DNA of 64,000 bases. Origin: Branchipolynoe longqiensis (lineage: Eukaryota > Annelida > Polychaeta > Phyllodocida > Polynoidae). The notes below the pieces were generated by a model that saw only the letters and a list, made by a program, of their open reading frames with translations, was not told the DNA's origin and did no database searches. The translations under genes and the position numbers were made by a program. This document shows, piece by piece, positions 1-10,685 of the stretch (positions are counted from its first letter, which is position 1; each line of letters begins with the position of its first letter). The DNA lies in assembly GCA_030323885.1 (NCBI GenBank), contig CM059187.1, forward strand, positions 127,763,525 through 127,827,524, in the 5' to 3' direction.

Positions 1-137
1 CCACACTGCGATCCTGCGATCCTGCCACCCAGCCATTCTGGCATACTGGCTGGTTTTCACAATGTCACATTAACGCACTCCCACTGTACACTACTCTCCC
101 CATGCCACTTACTCAAACCGTTACCCAAACATTGTGC

Positions 138-597
138 TTTGCTGTCTTGCCGTCTTGCTGTCTTGCCGTCTTGCCGTCTTGCCATCTTGCTGTCTTGCCG
201 TCTTGCCGTCTTGCCATCTTGCCATCTTGCCATCTTGCTGTCTTGCCGTCTTGCCGTCTTGCCGTCTTGCTGTCTTGCTGTCTTGCTGTCTTGCTGTCTT
301 GCCATCTTGCCATCTTGCCATCTTGCCGTCTTGTCGTCTTGCTGTCTTGCCGTCTTGCTGGCTTGCCATCTTGCCGTCTTGCCATCTTGCTGTCTTGCCA
401 TCTTGCCATCTTGCCGTCTTGCCATCTTGCCGTCTTGCCGTCTTGCCATCTTGCCGTCTTGCCATCTTGCCGTCTTGCCGTCTTGTCGTCTTGCCATCTT
501 GCTGTCTTGCCATCTTGCCGTCTTGCTGGCTTGCTGTTTTGCTGTCTTGTTGGCTTGCTGTCTTGCTGTCTTGCTGTCTTGCTGCTTTGTTGGATTG
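138..597. repeat. 8-bp minisatellite (TTGCCGTC)n
   Basis: About 57 head-to-tail copies of an 8-bp unit, mixing TTGCCGTC, TTGCCATC and TTGCTGTC, with a few TTGCTGGC near the right end. All frames stay open for 100-200 codons because 24 bp (three units) contains no stop. The resulting Leu/Cys-rich or Gln/Asp/Lys-rich peptides are not evidence of a gene. Confidence 0.97.
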
Positions 598-654
598 CCT
601 TACCGATTCGGCCATCTTACTAACACTGTAACAGCGCTGCCTGACATCTTTCTG

Positions 655-868
655 GGATATCGAGGTTCGAAGCTCAACCGAGTCAAACTAATGACCTACA
701 ATATTGGTACCTACCGCTCGCTCCCAACTCTGATGCTCAGCATTAAAATATTAGGAGCAAGACTGGGTTGCTCGGTATTAGGATAATGTGACGGAGTGTG
801 ATATCGGGTCATGATGTTGGCAGACCGGTCCCCAGTGCGGCGGAACTATAAAGTTGTCAGGAGTTAGT
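655..868 (+). mobile_element. SINE-A, diverged copy
   Basis: It carries the SINE-A body order: a GAGTCAAACTAATGAC block, a CTCAGCATTA block, AGGATAATGTGACGGAGTG, ATATCGGGTCATGATG and AACTATAAAGTTG. The usual tRNA-like head is degraded and the GGACGTAAAAC 3' end is missing. It directly follows the 8-bp minisatellite. Confidence 0.65.
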
Positions 869-1070
869 GCAACAAACAAGGAAACAAGCAAATAACACAG
901 ATATGAATGTGTGTTTATATATTGATATATATATATTTATGTATACCCTCATCTCTGTGTTATATGTGTACATATATTCATGTGTATATATATCGTCGTG
1001 AATATGGCCTTTGCTATAGGTACTGTGTAAAACCAGAACTAATGAATCAATTATATATATATATATATAT

Positions 1071-1251
1071 GTCGTGGGGGTGATGAAAATGGGAAATACT
1101 GCGCCTAGAGCGGGACTCGAACCCACATCTCTTTGCATTCCGGGCCAGTGTGCTAACCATTACACCACCTAGGCTCCCTGATATCAATACACTCCCCACG
1201 CCTACCTGTCTATGTGGTTACTTTCCTGAGAGGTCAGTGCAGACCACTACA
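1071..1251 (-). mobile_element. SINE-B, left unit of a dimer
   Basis: On the minus strand there is a tRNA-like head: an A-box-like TAGGTGGTGTAATGGTTAGC and a B box GGGTTCGAGTCCCGC, resembling Glu/Asp-type tRNAs. It is 181 bp and differs from the unit at 1392 at two positions. A TA run lies immediately left of it. Bases 1252-1391 between the two units hold no recognised element. Confidence 0.85.
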
Positions 1252-1391
1252 CTCGTCCCCCTGGAATTGTAAGTCTTGTAATGCTTACAATTACATACAT
1301 ACAGGCAATGCACTAACACATACATACACAGGGTAGGTTCAACAACCATACAGCGCAAAGCTTGTACAGGATCCTGATCACGGCAACCAGT

Positions 1392-1572
1392 GTCGTGGGG
1401 GTGATGAAAATGGGAAATACTGCGCCTAGAGCGGGACTCGAACCCACATCTCTTTGCATTCCGGGCCAGTGTGCTAACCATTACACCACCTAGGCTCCCT
1501 GATATCAATACACTCCCCATGCCTACCTGTCTATGTGGTTACTTGCCTGAGAGGTCAGTGCAGACCACTACA
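1392..1572 (-). mobile_element. SINE-B, right unit of a dimer
   Basis: Near-identical direct copy of 1071-1251 (179 of 181 bases), much closer than either is to the copies at 10590, 31183 and 56118. The similarity implies a recent duplication or a dimeric insertion. A TA run follows on the right side. Confidence 0.85.
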
Positions 1573-2250
1573 TATACATATATATATATATATAATTGAT
1601 TATATCTATAGCGCCACAAGCCACAAACCAGAAGCATCATCTTCTAAAAATCCACTAACAAGGAGCGTCAAAACCATATGTGTCCACGCATGCGCCAAAC
1701 AAACTAGCTCCTTGACGCATGCGCTACTTCCTCACCCTCACCGCCTCAGTAGCCATACATCATTCCTACACACGGACAAACACACAGCGCCAATCGGCCA
1801 CACCCACAAACTGACCCAGACAACGCTTTCCTCGTCCGTGGCCGAGTCAATATTAAGCACATTAGACCGGTGGGGGGGGGGGGGGGGGCGGCGGGGAGGG
1901 GCGGGAGGGAGGGCGGCGGTGGTGTTGGAGGGAGGCCCGGCCGAGGTAATAATCTCCGTAGGATCTAGTCTGATTGGCACTCTCACTATGTATGCATAGA
2001 CCGGATAGGAGGCGGATTAAAGCCCCGCCTCCAGGCCGCTAATGAAATACAATATGACAAGGCGCACACCTTCAAAGAACCGCCATTTGATTGGCCAAGA
2101 TTCCCCCCCAATAGTGGCCGCGCTATTGAGCCATTAATCAAGGCCCGGGGACTGTTCAACGACGGGCGGTGATTGATTGGGAAGCTTTGGGCTGCGGGAA
2201 TGAGATACAGCGCGTGTTTGCGTTATACTCGAGCTGCTGGAGTTTCTTAA
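1573..2250. other. No gene; TA arm, CpG-rich stretch and poly-G
   Basis: A TA arm (to about 1602) is followed by moderately CpG-rich sequence with CGCATGCG-type palindromes near 1688 and 1715. A run of 17 G lies at 1872-1888, followed by GC-rich sequence. No open frame looks coding. Confidence 0.5.
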
Positions 2251-2963
2251 GCCCCAGTCACACATACCCGGATCAGGGGCCGGACGAGCCCCATACCGCC
2301 ATCCGGGGTGGTCCGGGGCGATCTGGGGTGATCCGTGACTCGTCCGTGGCTCGTCCGTGCTGACACCCCTTGATCCGGCCTGATCCATGGCTCGTCCGGC
2401 GCTGTCCGGGCTCAGCCCCGGATGCTTTAAAATGTTTAAAACATCCGGGGCGGTCCGGGGGATTTTGCCATCCGGGCTCAATCCAGCCTGATCCGTGGGT
2501 GCTCCGGGGGTGGTCCGTGTATTTCAGGGGTGGTCCGGGGTGGACTGGGCCTGTCCAGGGCTGGTACGGGCTCATTTTGAGCCACGGTTTGACCCGGACC
2601 ATCCCCGGCCTATCCAGGACTACCCCCGGCCTAGCCACAGACCACTCCCGGACTGCCCCCGTAAGACCGGGGGTGATCCGGGATAGTCCGGGGGTGATCC
2701 GGGATAGTCCGGGCATGGTCCGGGGCAGTCCGGGGGTGGTCCGGCCTCATCCGGGGCCGGTCCGGCCCAGTCCGGGGGCAGTCCAGGGGTGGTATGGGGC
2801 GGTCCAGGGCTTGTCCGGGGCTCATCCGGGAAACTGTGACTGTGAGGCAAAAATTGACGAAAACAGTGATTTTATCCGTGGCGGTCCAGGACAGTCCGGG
2901 CCATTGATCCGTGGGTGGTCCGGCTCAAAATCCGGGGCTCGTCCGGCTATGTGTGACTGAGGC
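2251..2963. mobile_element. TIR-G element 1 (non-autonomous DNA transposon)
   Basis: Both sides are flanked by TTAA (2247-2250 and 2964-2967). The ends are inverted repeats: GCCCCAGTCACACATA on the left and the complement of GCCTCAGTCACACATA on the right, with weaker match to about 22 bp. The roughly 670-bp interior is a dense degenerate repeat around GTCCGGGG / GATCCGGG, mostly one orientation but reversed around 2590-2660. There is no transposase. TTAA flanks fit piggyBac or Kolobok-type targets, but the superfamily is not established. Confidence 0.8.
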
Positions 2964-3155
2964 TTAACTGTGTAGCGCTGGGCTTGTGGCGACTGCGCAG
3001 TGAAGGTTGGGGGTGGGTATGTATGTACTGCTCTCGGCGGGTTGGGGGAGCTGCTCAGGAGCTTCTCCGGAGAAGCTTTTTCCATGGTATTGTAAGCCCA
3101 GTTCTAGGAAGCTCCTCGGGAATTTCCTGGAACGGTAGTTGCTCACCCACATGTA

Positions 3156-3592
3156 AAATATATACGTATAATATATATAATATATTAATATATATAATGT
3201 ATATAAATAAAAGAGTGTATATTGTACATAGTGTATATAATCTATATAGTAATATAATGTATATAATGCATATCATGTGTATATAGTATATACAATATAT
3301 ACAATATATACAATATATACAGTACATATGGTATATACAGTATATATTATATATAGTATATATAGTAACAGTATATACTATATATCGTATATATCGTATA
3401 TGTCGTATATATTGTATATACTGTATATATTGTATATATTGTTTATATTGTTTATATTGTATTTATTGTCTATATTGTATATATTGTTTATATCGTATAT
3501 ATCGTATATACAATATATATATAGAATATAACATACATTATATATATCATATATATAACATATAATATATACTAGTATGTATAATATTACAT
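3156..3592. repeat. TA-rich degenerate microsatellite (TATATAC/TGTATAT)
   Basis: About 440 bp of near-pure A/T with interspersed C or G giving TATATAC and TGTATATAT words. Peptides rich in Ile/Tyr on both strands are artefacts of this composition. Confidence 0.92.
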
Positions 3593-3601
3593 ATTTACAA
3601 G

Positions 3602-3935
3602 ACCGGATGGCCAAATGAGTTGAGCGTCCCTCTCCCGTTTTGGTAGATCGTGGGATTCAACCCATGGGTTCGAACCCTGGTCGAGTTACCCCAATGACAT
3701 AACAATTGATACTTGTCATTTCCTACCCAGGCGATCGGCATTATTACGATAGGGCAAGGACTGCTTGGCTTACTGTCAGGATAATGTATATATGTACATT
3801 TTGGCAATCTACGTTGGCTCACTGACAGGATAATGTATATATGTACACTTTGGCAATCTACCTTGGCGCGCTGCTACTGCTATACCGTCCTGATATGACC
3901 TTAGATATTGCCAGGACGTAAAACTCCCAACAACC
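3602..3935 (+). mobile_element. SINE-A, near full length with internal duplication
   Basis: The head reads GATGGCCAAATGAGTTGAGC and carries a B-box-like GGGTTCGAACCCTGGTC. It ends GATGTT-like/GCCAGGACGTAAAACTCCCA. The middle contains a duplicated segment of about 60 bp, each copy holding AGGATAATGTATATATGTAC, which replaces part of the normal body. Confidence 0.9.
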
Positions 3936-4622
3936 ACCCAAGCTTCTGCTATGCATCGGGTCTGTTACCGATTAGACTTGTATTAGATGTACCTAGCAAC
4001 AACAACAACAAACCATAAACCAAAACAAACCTACTCATCAGTTAAAAATTAACTCACAATATAACAACATAATGGGACAGCATTTGCTGACCAATCATTC
4101 TGTGCATTCCATCTATGTCAGATCCTGGGAAGCAGGAACTGCCTGCTGTTTTTATAAAGCCCCTAGTAGTAGCCATTGCCTCATTCCAGGCACCGCCCCA
4201 CTGTACACAACGCCCCGAAGTAAATCACCGGCCCCGAGATTGGATGGGCTCGAAACCGGATATATCCGCTCTCCGTTCACGGGAGCGGCGCCATCTTTGT
4301 TTATCGCGTGACCCTACTTCCGCTGTCTTTATTTGCCAGTCACGTGCTCATAGCGGGCGCCGTCTTTGTTTTGTTAGTCACATGACCCGCGAGGCTTTGC
4401 CGGAAAGAGGGTGGGGTTAGCGGGGAGTGTGTAGGGGAGGGGGTGGGTGGGTGTAGGTCATTCGCGCCCCCCCACCCACCCCCCACCCAGGTGTGTGTGA
4501 CCCTGGAGGAAACGCTATATGCAACATCAAATAGGCGTTTTACATTAGAGGGAGGGAGGCTGGGGATTAGGTGACGGGCTAATCGGGCGCTTGTAGCCTA
4601 GAGCGGTAACCCTGTCCGCTGG
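3936..4622. other. No gene; includes CpG-rich patch and G-rich tract
   Basis: After the SINE tail and ordinary AT-rich sequence, composition becomes CpG-rich from about 4180. A G/C-rich tract at 4420-4495 (GGGGGTGGGTGGG, then CCCCCCCACCC) follows. No coding exon is supported. Confidence 0.5.
4278..4390 (+). promoter_or_regulatory. Possible CpG-rich regulatory patch with duplicated motif
   Basis: Two spaced copies of GCGCC(A/G)TCTTTGTTT followed by a GTGACC or CACATGACC block occur at about 4288 and 4359, with a CACGTG E-box between. GCGCCATCTTTG resembles a YY1 site. This is motif resemblance only; there is no TATA box or transcript evidence. Confidence 0.25.
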
Positions 4623-5433
4623 ACGCACACAGGCAATGGCACCCAGGTCCGCCCCTTCTGCCTGCGCTTACTCACACACACAGGCACACAGGCACACAGG
4701 CACACAGGCACACAGGCACACAGGCACACAGGCACACAGGCACACAGGCACACAGGCACACAGGCACACAGGCACACAGGCACACAGGCACACAGGCACA
4801 CAGGCACACAGGCACACATGGCAGTCAGAGGAGACACCGGGCACAAGGAGACATAGGGCACAGAGATGTAGGACACATGTGAGAACATATAACACACAGG
4901 CAATGGCACCCAGGTCCGCCCCTTCTGCCTGCGCTTACTCACACACACAGGCACACAGGGCACACAGGGCACACAGGGCACACAGAGGAGACACCGGACA
5001 CACGCAGACATAGGGCACAGAGGAGATGTAGGGCACATGTGAGAACACAGATTACATATAACACACAGGAAATGGGACCGAGGTCCGCCCGCCCCTCTGC
5101 CCGCGTGTACTCACAAACACAGGCACACATGCACACAGGGCAAATAAGGCATAGAGGAGACACCGGGCACAGATGAGACACAGGACACAGGACACAAAGG
5201 AGGCATAGGGCACATGTCAGACATATGGAACACAGAGTACATATGGCACACAGGCAATGGCACCCAGGTCCGCCCCTCTGCCCACGCATAATCACACACA
5301 CATACACACAGGGCAAACAAGGCACAGCGGAGACATAGGGCATATGGGAGACATAGGGCATATGGGAGACATATGTAACACATGGTACATATAGCACACA
5401 GGTCACACAGGTCACAGATCACATAGGACACAC
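4623..5433. repeat. Higher-order array of CACACAGG minisatellite units, part 1
   Basis: Each larger unit starts CACACAGGCAATGGCACCCA, continues with a CpG-containing block and a stretch of CACACAGG (8 bp) or CACACAGGG repeats, and ends near GGCACAGAGGAGACA and ACATGTGAGA. Starts are near 4627, 4895, 5063 and 5247, so the larger unit varies from about 170 to 270 bp. The first unit contains about 18 perfect 8-bp copies (4675-4818). Confidence 0.93.
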
Positions 5434-5630
5434 AATTTGATAGATCGTGGCATCTGATTGAACCCACGGGTTCGAACCCTGGTCGAGTCAAACCTATGAC
5501 TTAAAAAAAATTGATACTTGTTGCTTACTAGGTCTCCAAGTGGGTTAGTACTATAAAGTCGATGTGCGTGCACACTGTCACAAGTCGGTATCCGTCCTGC
5601 TATGAACTGAACACCAACAACTAGCCAACC
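5434..5630 (+). mobile_element. SINE-A, internally deleted, inserted in the array
   Basis: It contains the B-box region GGGTTCGAACCCTGGTCGAG, the GTCAAACCTATGACTT block, and then jumps to CTATAAAGTCGATG and the 3' end near GTCGGTATCCGTCCTG. The array resumes on both sides, so the insertion is later than the array. Confidence 0.85.
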
Positions 5631-5990
5631 ATAGGGCACACATGAAATGGCACACAAGTGTGTCATTCTGCCCATGCATGTTTACACACAGGCACACATT
5701 GCCTATAAGGCACAGAGGAGACAGGGAACGTGTGAGACATATGGCACACAGGGTACATATAACACACAGGGCACGCAGGTAACAGATCACATAGGGCACA
5801 CAGACAATGACACACAAGTTTGCCCTTCTGCCTGTGCATGTTCACACAAAGTACATCGCGCACAGACCACAATGGGAATGTGCACACAAAACACATATCG
5901 CACCCAAGCACACATACATACATACATGCATACATACATGCACACATACATAGGAACACAAGCACACATGGCACATTCTCCTCGAGCCAC
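5631..5990. repeat. Higher-order CACACAGG array, part 2
   Basis: Two more large units begin near 5636 and 5799 (CACACAtGAAATGGCACACA and CACAGACAATGACACACA), more diverged than part 1. The tail contains a CATA run (about 5906-5950). It continues the array interrupted by the SINE. Confidence 0.85.
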
Positions 5991-6184
5991 ATACCCTTTG
6001 TACATCCTGGGTAAGCCAAAGAACATCTTCCATATTCCACACATTTCTAGACCGATCAGAACACAGATTACACCCCCATCACACCAAACAAGTTCTCAAA
6101 ACGTCTGGCCCCGTTCTAAAACGGGGTAGAACGTGGCCGCCGACAATTTTGAACATGCGCAAAGTTCTAGAGCACCTTTGCGTC

Positions 6185-6390
6185 CTTGCCCACACAGTTC
6201 CATGCAATTCCCCACAATTGTCCACAGTTCTACAGAATTTCTACAATTCCACCCATTTCTATACAGTTCTAGACAGTTCTATGCAGTTCTACGCACTTCC
6301 ACCCCGTTTTCTGCAGTTCTCTGCAGTTCAATGGAGTTGTAGATAATTCCATTCAGGTCTTCAAAAGTGATATATAGTTCCACACAGTTC
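6185..6390. repeat. Degenerate 10-11-bp repeat (CAGTTCTATG-like)
   Basis: About 18 irregular copies of words such as ACAGTTCTAG, GCAGTTCTAC and ACAGTTCCAT. Flanks near 6117 (CCCGTTCTAAAACGGGG) are locally palindromic. I could not find matching terminal repeats, so it is left as a tandem repeat. Confidence 0.7.
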
Positions 6391-6639
6391 CCTACTGTAG
6401 AGCGATTCATGGAGTATCTAAACCTTTGCTGTATTTAAGAATGAAATGTAACTACATATTGAACCATTTATTCACCATCGACTTGCTGGTTACCTTATTA
6501 GAGCAATAGATACTATTATAATGCCAACATACAAAATGAGCTCATTCTGTTTTACCATGTTTAGCTTTATAACGCAATACACTAAATAAAGCCGACGTAC
6601 TTCATTGTATCGGTGATGTTGCTTTTAAAGCTACAGGTG

Positions 6640-7115
6640 GATGGGTGTGGGGGGGGTGGGGCTATGATGATGTGATAGGTGATCTGATGGGTGATGCGTG
6701 ATGGGTGATGTTTGACGTGTGACGTATGACGTGTGACGTGTGAGGCGTGAGGCGTGAAGTGTAAGGTGTCAGTGTGTGAGTGTGTGAGGAGGAGTGTGTG
6801 AGCATGTGCGTGTGTGAGTGTGTGGGGAGGAGTGTGTGAGTGTGTGAGTGTGTGAGTGTGTGAGGGCAGGGCGGCGGGGGACGTGTGAGTGCGTGAGTGC
6901 GTGAGTGGTGAGTGCATGATTGCATGAGTGCATGATTGCATGAGTGCATGCGTGCATGAGTGCATGAGTGCGTGAGTGTGAGTGCGTGAGTGCGTGAGTG
7001 GCTGGCTATTGGACACAAACTAGTTCATTTGTCTTCACTTTGATTGGCTGCGGATGGACGCGTGCGTGTGTGGATGTGCGTGTGTGTATGTGTGGGTGTG
7101 GGTGTGGGTGGGGGG
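6640..7115. repeat. GTGTGAGTGTG / GTGAGTGCATGA simple-repeat region
   Basis: Successive blocks of GTGTGAC, GTGTGAGTGTGTGAG, GAGTGCATGATTGCAT and GTGTGTGGGTGTGGG words. Ser/His/Thr-rich open frames on the minus strand come from this composition. Confidence 0.9.
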
Positions 7116-7220
7116 CCGGCCAGGCCCTGTTATTTGCAATGTTCATCATCTGTACTGCTGTACGGGTAGTAACTCGAGCCGGTACTGTAGCAAAGGGGGG
7201 AATACAGTTCTCGGCTGGAC

Positions 7221-7726
7221 CCGGTGTCGCAGTTTCAGCGCCCGGTCAGTTTCAGCGCCCGGTCAGTTTCATGCGCATGCGTCAAAATCTAACATCATCG
7301 TCACTAACCTTATAAATTTAATATAATGTTTTTGGTAAAGATGTTTTCTACATGTGTACAAAGCGATTTGTTTCTAGGTGGTGTGGTTTTAGAGATATAT
7401 CACTTTTCCAGTATTTTCTGTATGAAGATTGCTAGCGACCATTGACAATGCCTTGAGTTTGACGGTATGCGCAGTGCAAAACCTTAGTTTTATTCAAAAT
7501 TAATACTAATCAAGAATCCTAACCTTATAAATTTAATATAATCTTTTTGGTAAAGATGTTTTCTATATGTGTACCAAGCGATTTGTTAATAGGTGGTGTA
7601 GTTTTAGAGATATTTCACTTTTGCTGTATTTTCTGTATGAAGATTGCTCACAACCATTGACAATGCCTTGAGTGTGAGTCTATACGGGCCATGGAAACTG
7701 ACTGGGCGTTGAAACTGCGACACCGG
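7221..7726. mobile_element. TIR-V element 1 (non-autonomous DNA transposon)
   Basis: Inverted ends begin CCGGTGTCGCAGTTTCA and match for about 33 bp. The left end has an extra 17-bp duplication (AGCGCCCGGTCAGTTTC). The interior holds two direct 152-bp repeats, 7306-7457 and 7521-7672, at roughly 88-90% identity. A subterminal GCATGCGTCAAAATCTAAC (near 7275) is shared with the element at 60214. No transposase is present. Target duplication not resolved. Confidence 0.82.
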
Positions 7727-7760
7727 CAACCATCATATCGGTTCCATGTCAGTGTCTCCC

Positions 7761-8118
7761 TTAAAGCTGAATAGTCTGGTCAAAGCATCACAACCTCGAA
7801 ACCAAAGCCACTATCGAGATTTGAATCTACATGTCCAACTTGGATGGTGGTGTACTTATTGACCATTTGTTGCGGTGTAGACTGGAATGCTAATTCAGTT
7901 TGATAGAACCTGTTTTTCCTGAAACCTATGGTGCCAGAATGTTGATCCTCTTCCCAAAATTAATTTGTCATATTTGCACTTCAAATATTTGAAAGGTTCA
8001 CCCTTTAATATGAAAGTAAGTTTAAACTAAAGTAAGGTAGCGTAGTGTAATGTACATAATGTAATGATTTGTCCCCAAAAAGTGATACGCTAAAAACTAT
8101 CGGATTATGCAAATTTAA
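7761..8118 (+). mobile_element. MITE-C
   Basis: Starts TTAAAGCTGAATAGTCTGG and ends with the complement of TTAAATTTGCATAATCCGAT. Interior landmarks shared with other copies: TGTCCAACTTGGAT, ACTTCAAATATTTGAAAGGT and AAACTAAAGTAAGGTA. The TTAA at both ends may be the target site. Confidence 0.88.
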
Positions 8119-8320
8119 TATCACACAGCCATGTTTAAGACCACGCAACCATGTACGGTGCAATTGTGGCGACCTAAATTTTCCGGCGTCAATTTTGATG
8201 CAATTTTGAGTCCCCAGTATGGTGCAATAATTTACATATACACATGTAGGCATAGCAGACATTAATGCATATTAATACATATGATAAATGTATGTACATA
8301 TATGAATACGCACAACATAT

Positions 8321-8571
8321 CATGACCTTACTATAAAAAGGTTCTATCTGTCAAAATGGTGTTTCGAGATAATGAGGACTGAAGCTGTGTAACTACTGCA
8401 TGATAGCAAAGCAAATAGTTCAATATTATTTTAAATATATCTCAGTGAAAAATACCAGTTGAGAAACAGTTTTGTAACTGGATGATAACCTTTTCTAGAT
8501 AGAACATTTTTACATCCATAATACCAATTCGGTCACTTTGTCAGATAGAACCTTTTTATAGTAAGGTCACG
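8321..8571. mobile_element. MITE-J, 251-bp element with 37-bp TIRs
   Basis: Left end CATGACCTTACTATAAAAAG continuing into GTTCTATCTGTCAAA; the right end is its near-perfect complement at 8535-8571. ATAT flanks both sides (8317-8320 and 8572-8575), a possible 4-bp target duplication, though the surrounding AT richness weakens this. I saw no second copy in the window and no coding capacity. Confidence 0.8.
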
Positions 8572-8970
8572 ATATAGCTATTTTTATTTACCCATATATT
8601 TATATATAATGTATTTATATATGCATAATATAAATTCAATTTTCGAATTTTGTCTCTGGACATTTCAAATTATTGCCTTACTTAAATTCTATTTCGAATG
8701 AACTGAGTGTAAAATTACCTCCATATTGGCATACACTGATTACAAGAAATTGCTGTTCTTAGTAGCATGTATTCAGAATTATAGCAATATAGAACTATAT
8801 AATATATATAGTCATAGGTATATATATATCGAATTAAATATATATTTTTTTAACAAACATTTGCTGTATTATTTATTTTACACTACATTTGAATTATATT
8901 GATATAATTCCACTAGCGCGCGAACTCAATGTGTGTTTCATATGAATGCATCTGTACCCACACTATCCAA
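8572..8970. other. AT-rich sequence, no gene seen
   Basis: Long A/T stretches with short TA runs (near 8790-8830) and no recognisable element or open frame. Confidence 0.5.
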
Positions 8971-9358
8971 CTAAAGGCCCTGTCACACTACAATGTTTCT
9001 CCACAACGCGCGTCGACGTGTTGCCTTTTTGGTTGAAACGTCGGGACATGTCGGGAGATGCTACCGGCATGTTACCGGCGCGTTAACGGTGCGTCAGTAC
9101 ACGTCGGTACACATCGGTACACGTTGAGTGATAGCAACGTGTGAATGGACATGTCGGCGTGCGTCGGTGCGCCCCGACACACGCCGATGGGGTGGAGGGG
9201 GCATTACGGACACGCCACCAACACGCCACTAGCACGTTGCAACCCATCAAACTTTCTCCCCACAACGCCGAAAAGTTGGATGTGTCTCAAGCCCTAGCAA
9301 ATATCTTGCGCGTTGGCGGTGCGCCGGGGGAAACGTTGTATTGTGACAGGGCCTTTAG
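8971..9358. mobile_element. TIR-G element 2
   Basis: Inverted ends CTAAAGGCCCTGTCACA continuing for 29 bp with two mismatches. The interior is GC-rich and made of degenerate ACACGTCGGTAC / ACACGCCACCA words that resemble the subterminal ACGCGCGTCGACGTG. No coding capacity. A TA or TTAA target cannot be separated from the terminal sequence. Confidence 0.82.
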
Positions 9359-9566
9359 CTCGTGTCTGCAAATGGGAATCTGATCCGCATGTTGCATTCA
9401 ATGGGACTTCATCCCAGCTTCTGTCACGTGATATACCTAACTTGTTACGTGTAGCCTGATGCGCATGCGTGAGACGCCGAATCCAAAGTCAATTTCACTC
9501 ATCGTCATTTCTCAGCAAACTCGTATTTATGGCGCGAAACACCAAAACGGCATCGGCGCAAAACCA

Positions 9567-9829
9567 GGCCCGTTGGCTGAATCGGTAGAGCGCGGGCCTC
9601 GTGTGCGGGGGATCGGGAGTTCGGTTCCTGGTCGAATCAAACCAGCGACTTATACAATTGATACTTGTCACTGCTAATCCTAGCCTGGCGCTCAGTATTT
9701 ATAGGATAGCGTAAAGGCTGGTTAGCTCAGTGCCAGGATAATGTGATTGGGTGTTATATCGGGTCATGATGCCTGTGACCTAATTTCCCAATGGGGCAGC
9801 ACTATAAAGTCACCAACACCCAACCATTG
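9567..9829 (+). mobile_element. SINE-A with clear tRNA-like head
   Basis: A-box-like TTGGCTGAATCGGTAGAGCG and B-box-like GAGTTCGGTTCCTGG, followed by GAATCAAACCAGCGAC, CCTGGCGCTCAG, AGGATAATGTGATTGG and GCAGCACTATAAAGTCACCA. The usual GGACGTAAAAC end is missing, but a CAACCA tail remains. Confidence 0.9.
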
Positions 9830-10589
9830 AGGTAAAACCCCATCTAGAATCATTTGGACAACATTTGACTTGTAGGCATACTAGCTATTTAAAAAATCAA
9901 TTTACTTCTCATATATTGCATTTTAAACCCAATATGCATGTGCACAGGAACAATCTCATTGATTAGATTGATTTGTTGATTGATTGGTACTGTCTTACTG
10001 CCGTGTGAGAAGCAAACCACATATTCCGGGGGAAGCAAGTCATATATAATATATCTACTCACATTCACTCTTACTTGCTTCTCTTCGTAGGGTGGAGGGC
10101 TCTTCGGGGCTATCTTCCTCTTTGCAATAAACACCGAACAAAAAATAAATTTCCAGCTCGCATTCGTTTTCTCCCCTCGCCATGTCTCAATGTGATATAG
10201 TATGGACTGGCTTGCTCAGTAGCAGGATAATCTGATTGATTGATTGATTGGTGGTTGCTTTACGCCGTGTCGGCAGCATAGGCCATATTCATGGTGAGAA
10301 ATGTTTGTTTTTTGTTCAAACCATCGCTTTTACATGTAAAAGCAGACAATCAATTATGTGCCAATAAACACTCATTAAATTAGAAAGCTCACAATCATAT
10401 ATTTGTGGTTAAGGGAAACAAATTCCCATAGAAAAAGAAAAGTTTGATTAATAATTGATAGATTTCTTTTAGTAAACTATATGAGGTGGTACAGTCCAGC
10501 TGCCCTAAAAAAAGGCTAATATGTTTTCTTGTTTTACTTTAGTAAAAAGGTCATGCATACTGTCTGCAAGATAATCTAGCTGAGTGGAA
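9830..10589. other. No gene; short SINE-A fragment and palindrome
   Basis: Mostly ordinary AT-rich sequence. A SINE-A body fragment (GGACTGGCTTGCTCAGTAGC onward) lies at about 10203-10240, plus strand. GCTTTTACATGTAAAAGC at 10326-10343 is a perfect 18-bp palindrome. GAAGCAAGT and ACTTGCTTC form a loose hairpin near 10033-10082. Confidence 0.5.
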
Positions 10590-10685
10590 CATTGACCCAT
10601 ATGCCACTAGGCTATCGAGGCTCCCTTATTCAATGTGCCATCCGATGGCTATGTGTTCATGTGAGGTCAGCGCAGACCTATTTTA
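10590..10685 (-). mobile_element. SINE-B, diverged fragment
   Basis: Matches the 5' part of the SINE-B minus strand: CACTAGGCTATCGAGGCTCC, then a CTATGTGTTCATGTGAGGTC block and CAGCGCAGACC. The B-box part is lost. Confidence 0.65.

Noticed and set aside
1087..1175. Glu/Asp-like tRNA gene pair
   Set aside because: Two 181-bp copies and three diverged ones with the same flanks show a SINE, not tRNA genes.
6117..6420. TIR element around the CAGTTCTATG repeats
   Set aside because: Looked for inverted ends similar to TIR-G; only a local CCCGTTC/GAACGGG-type palindrome was found.
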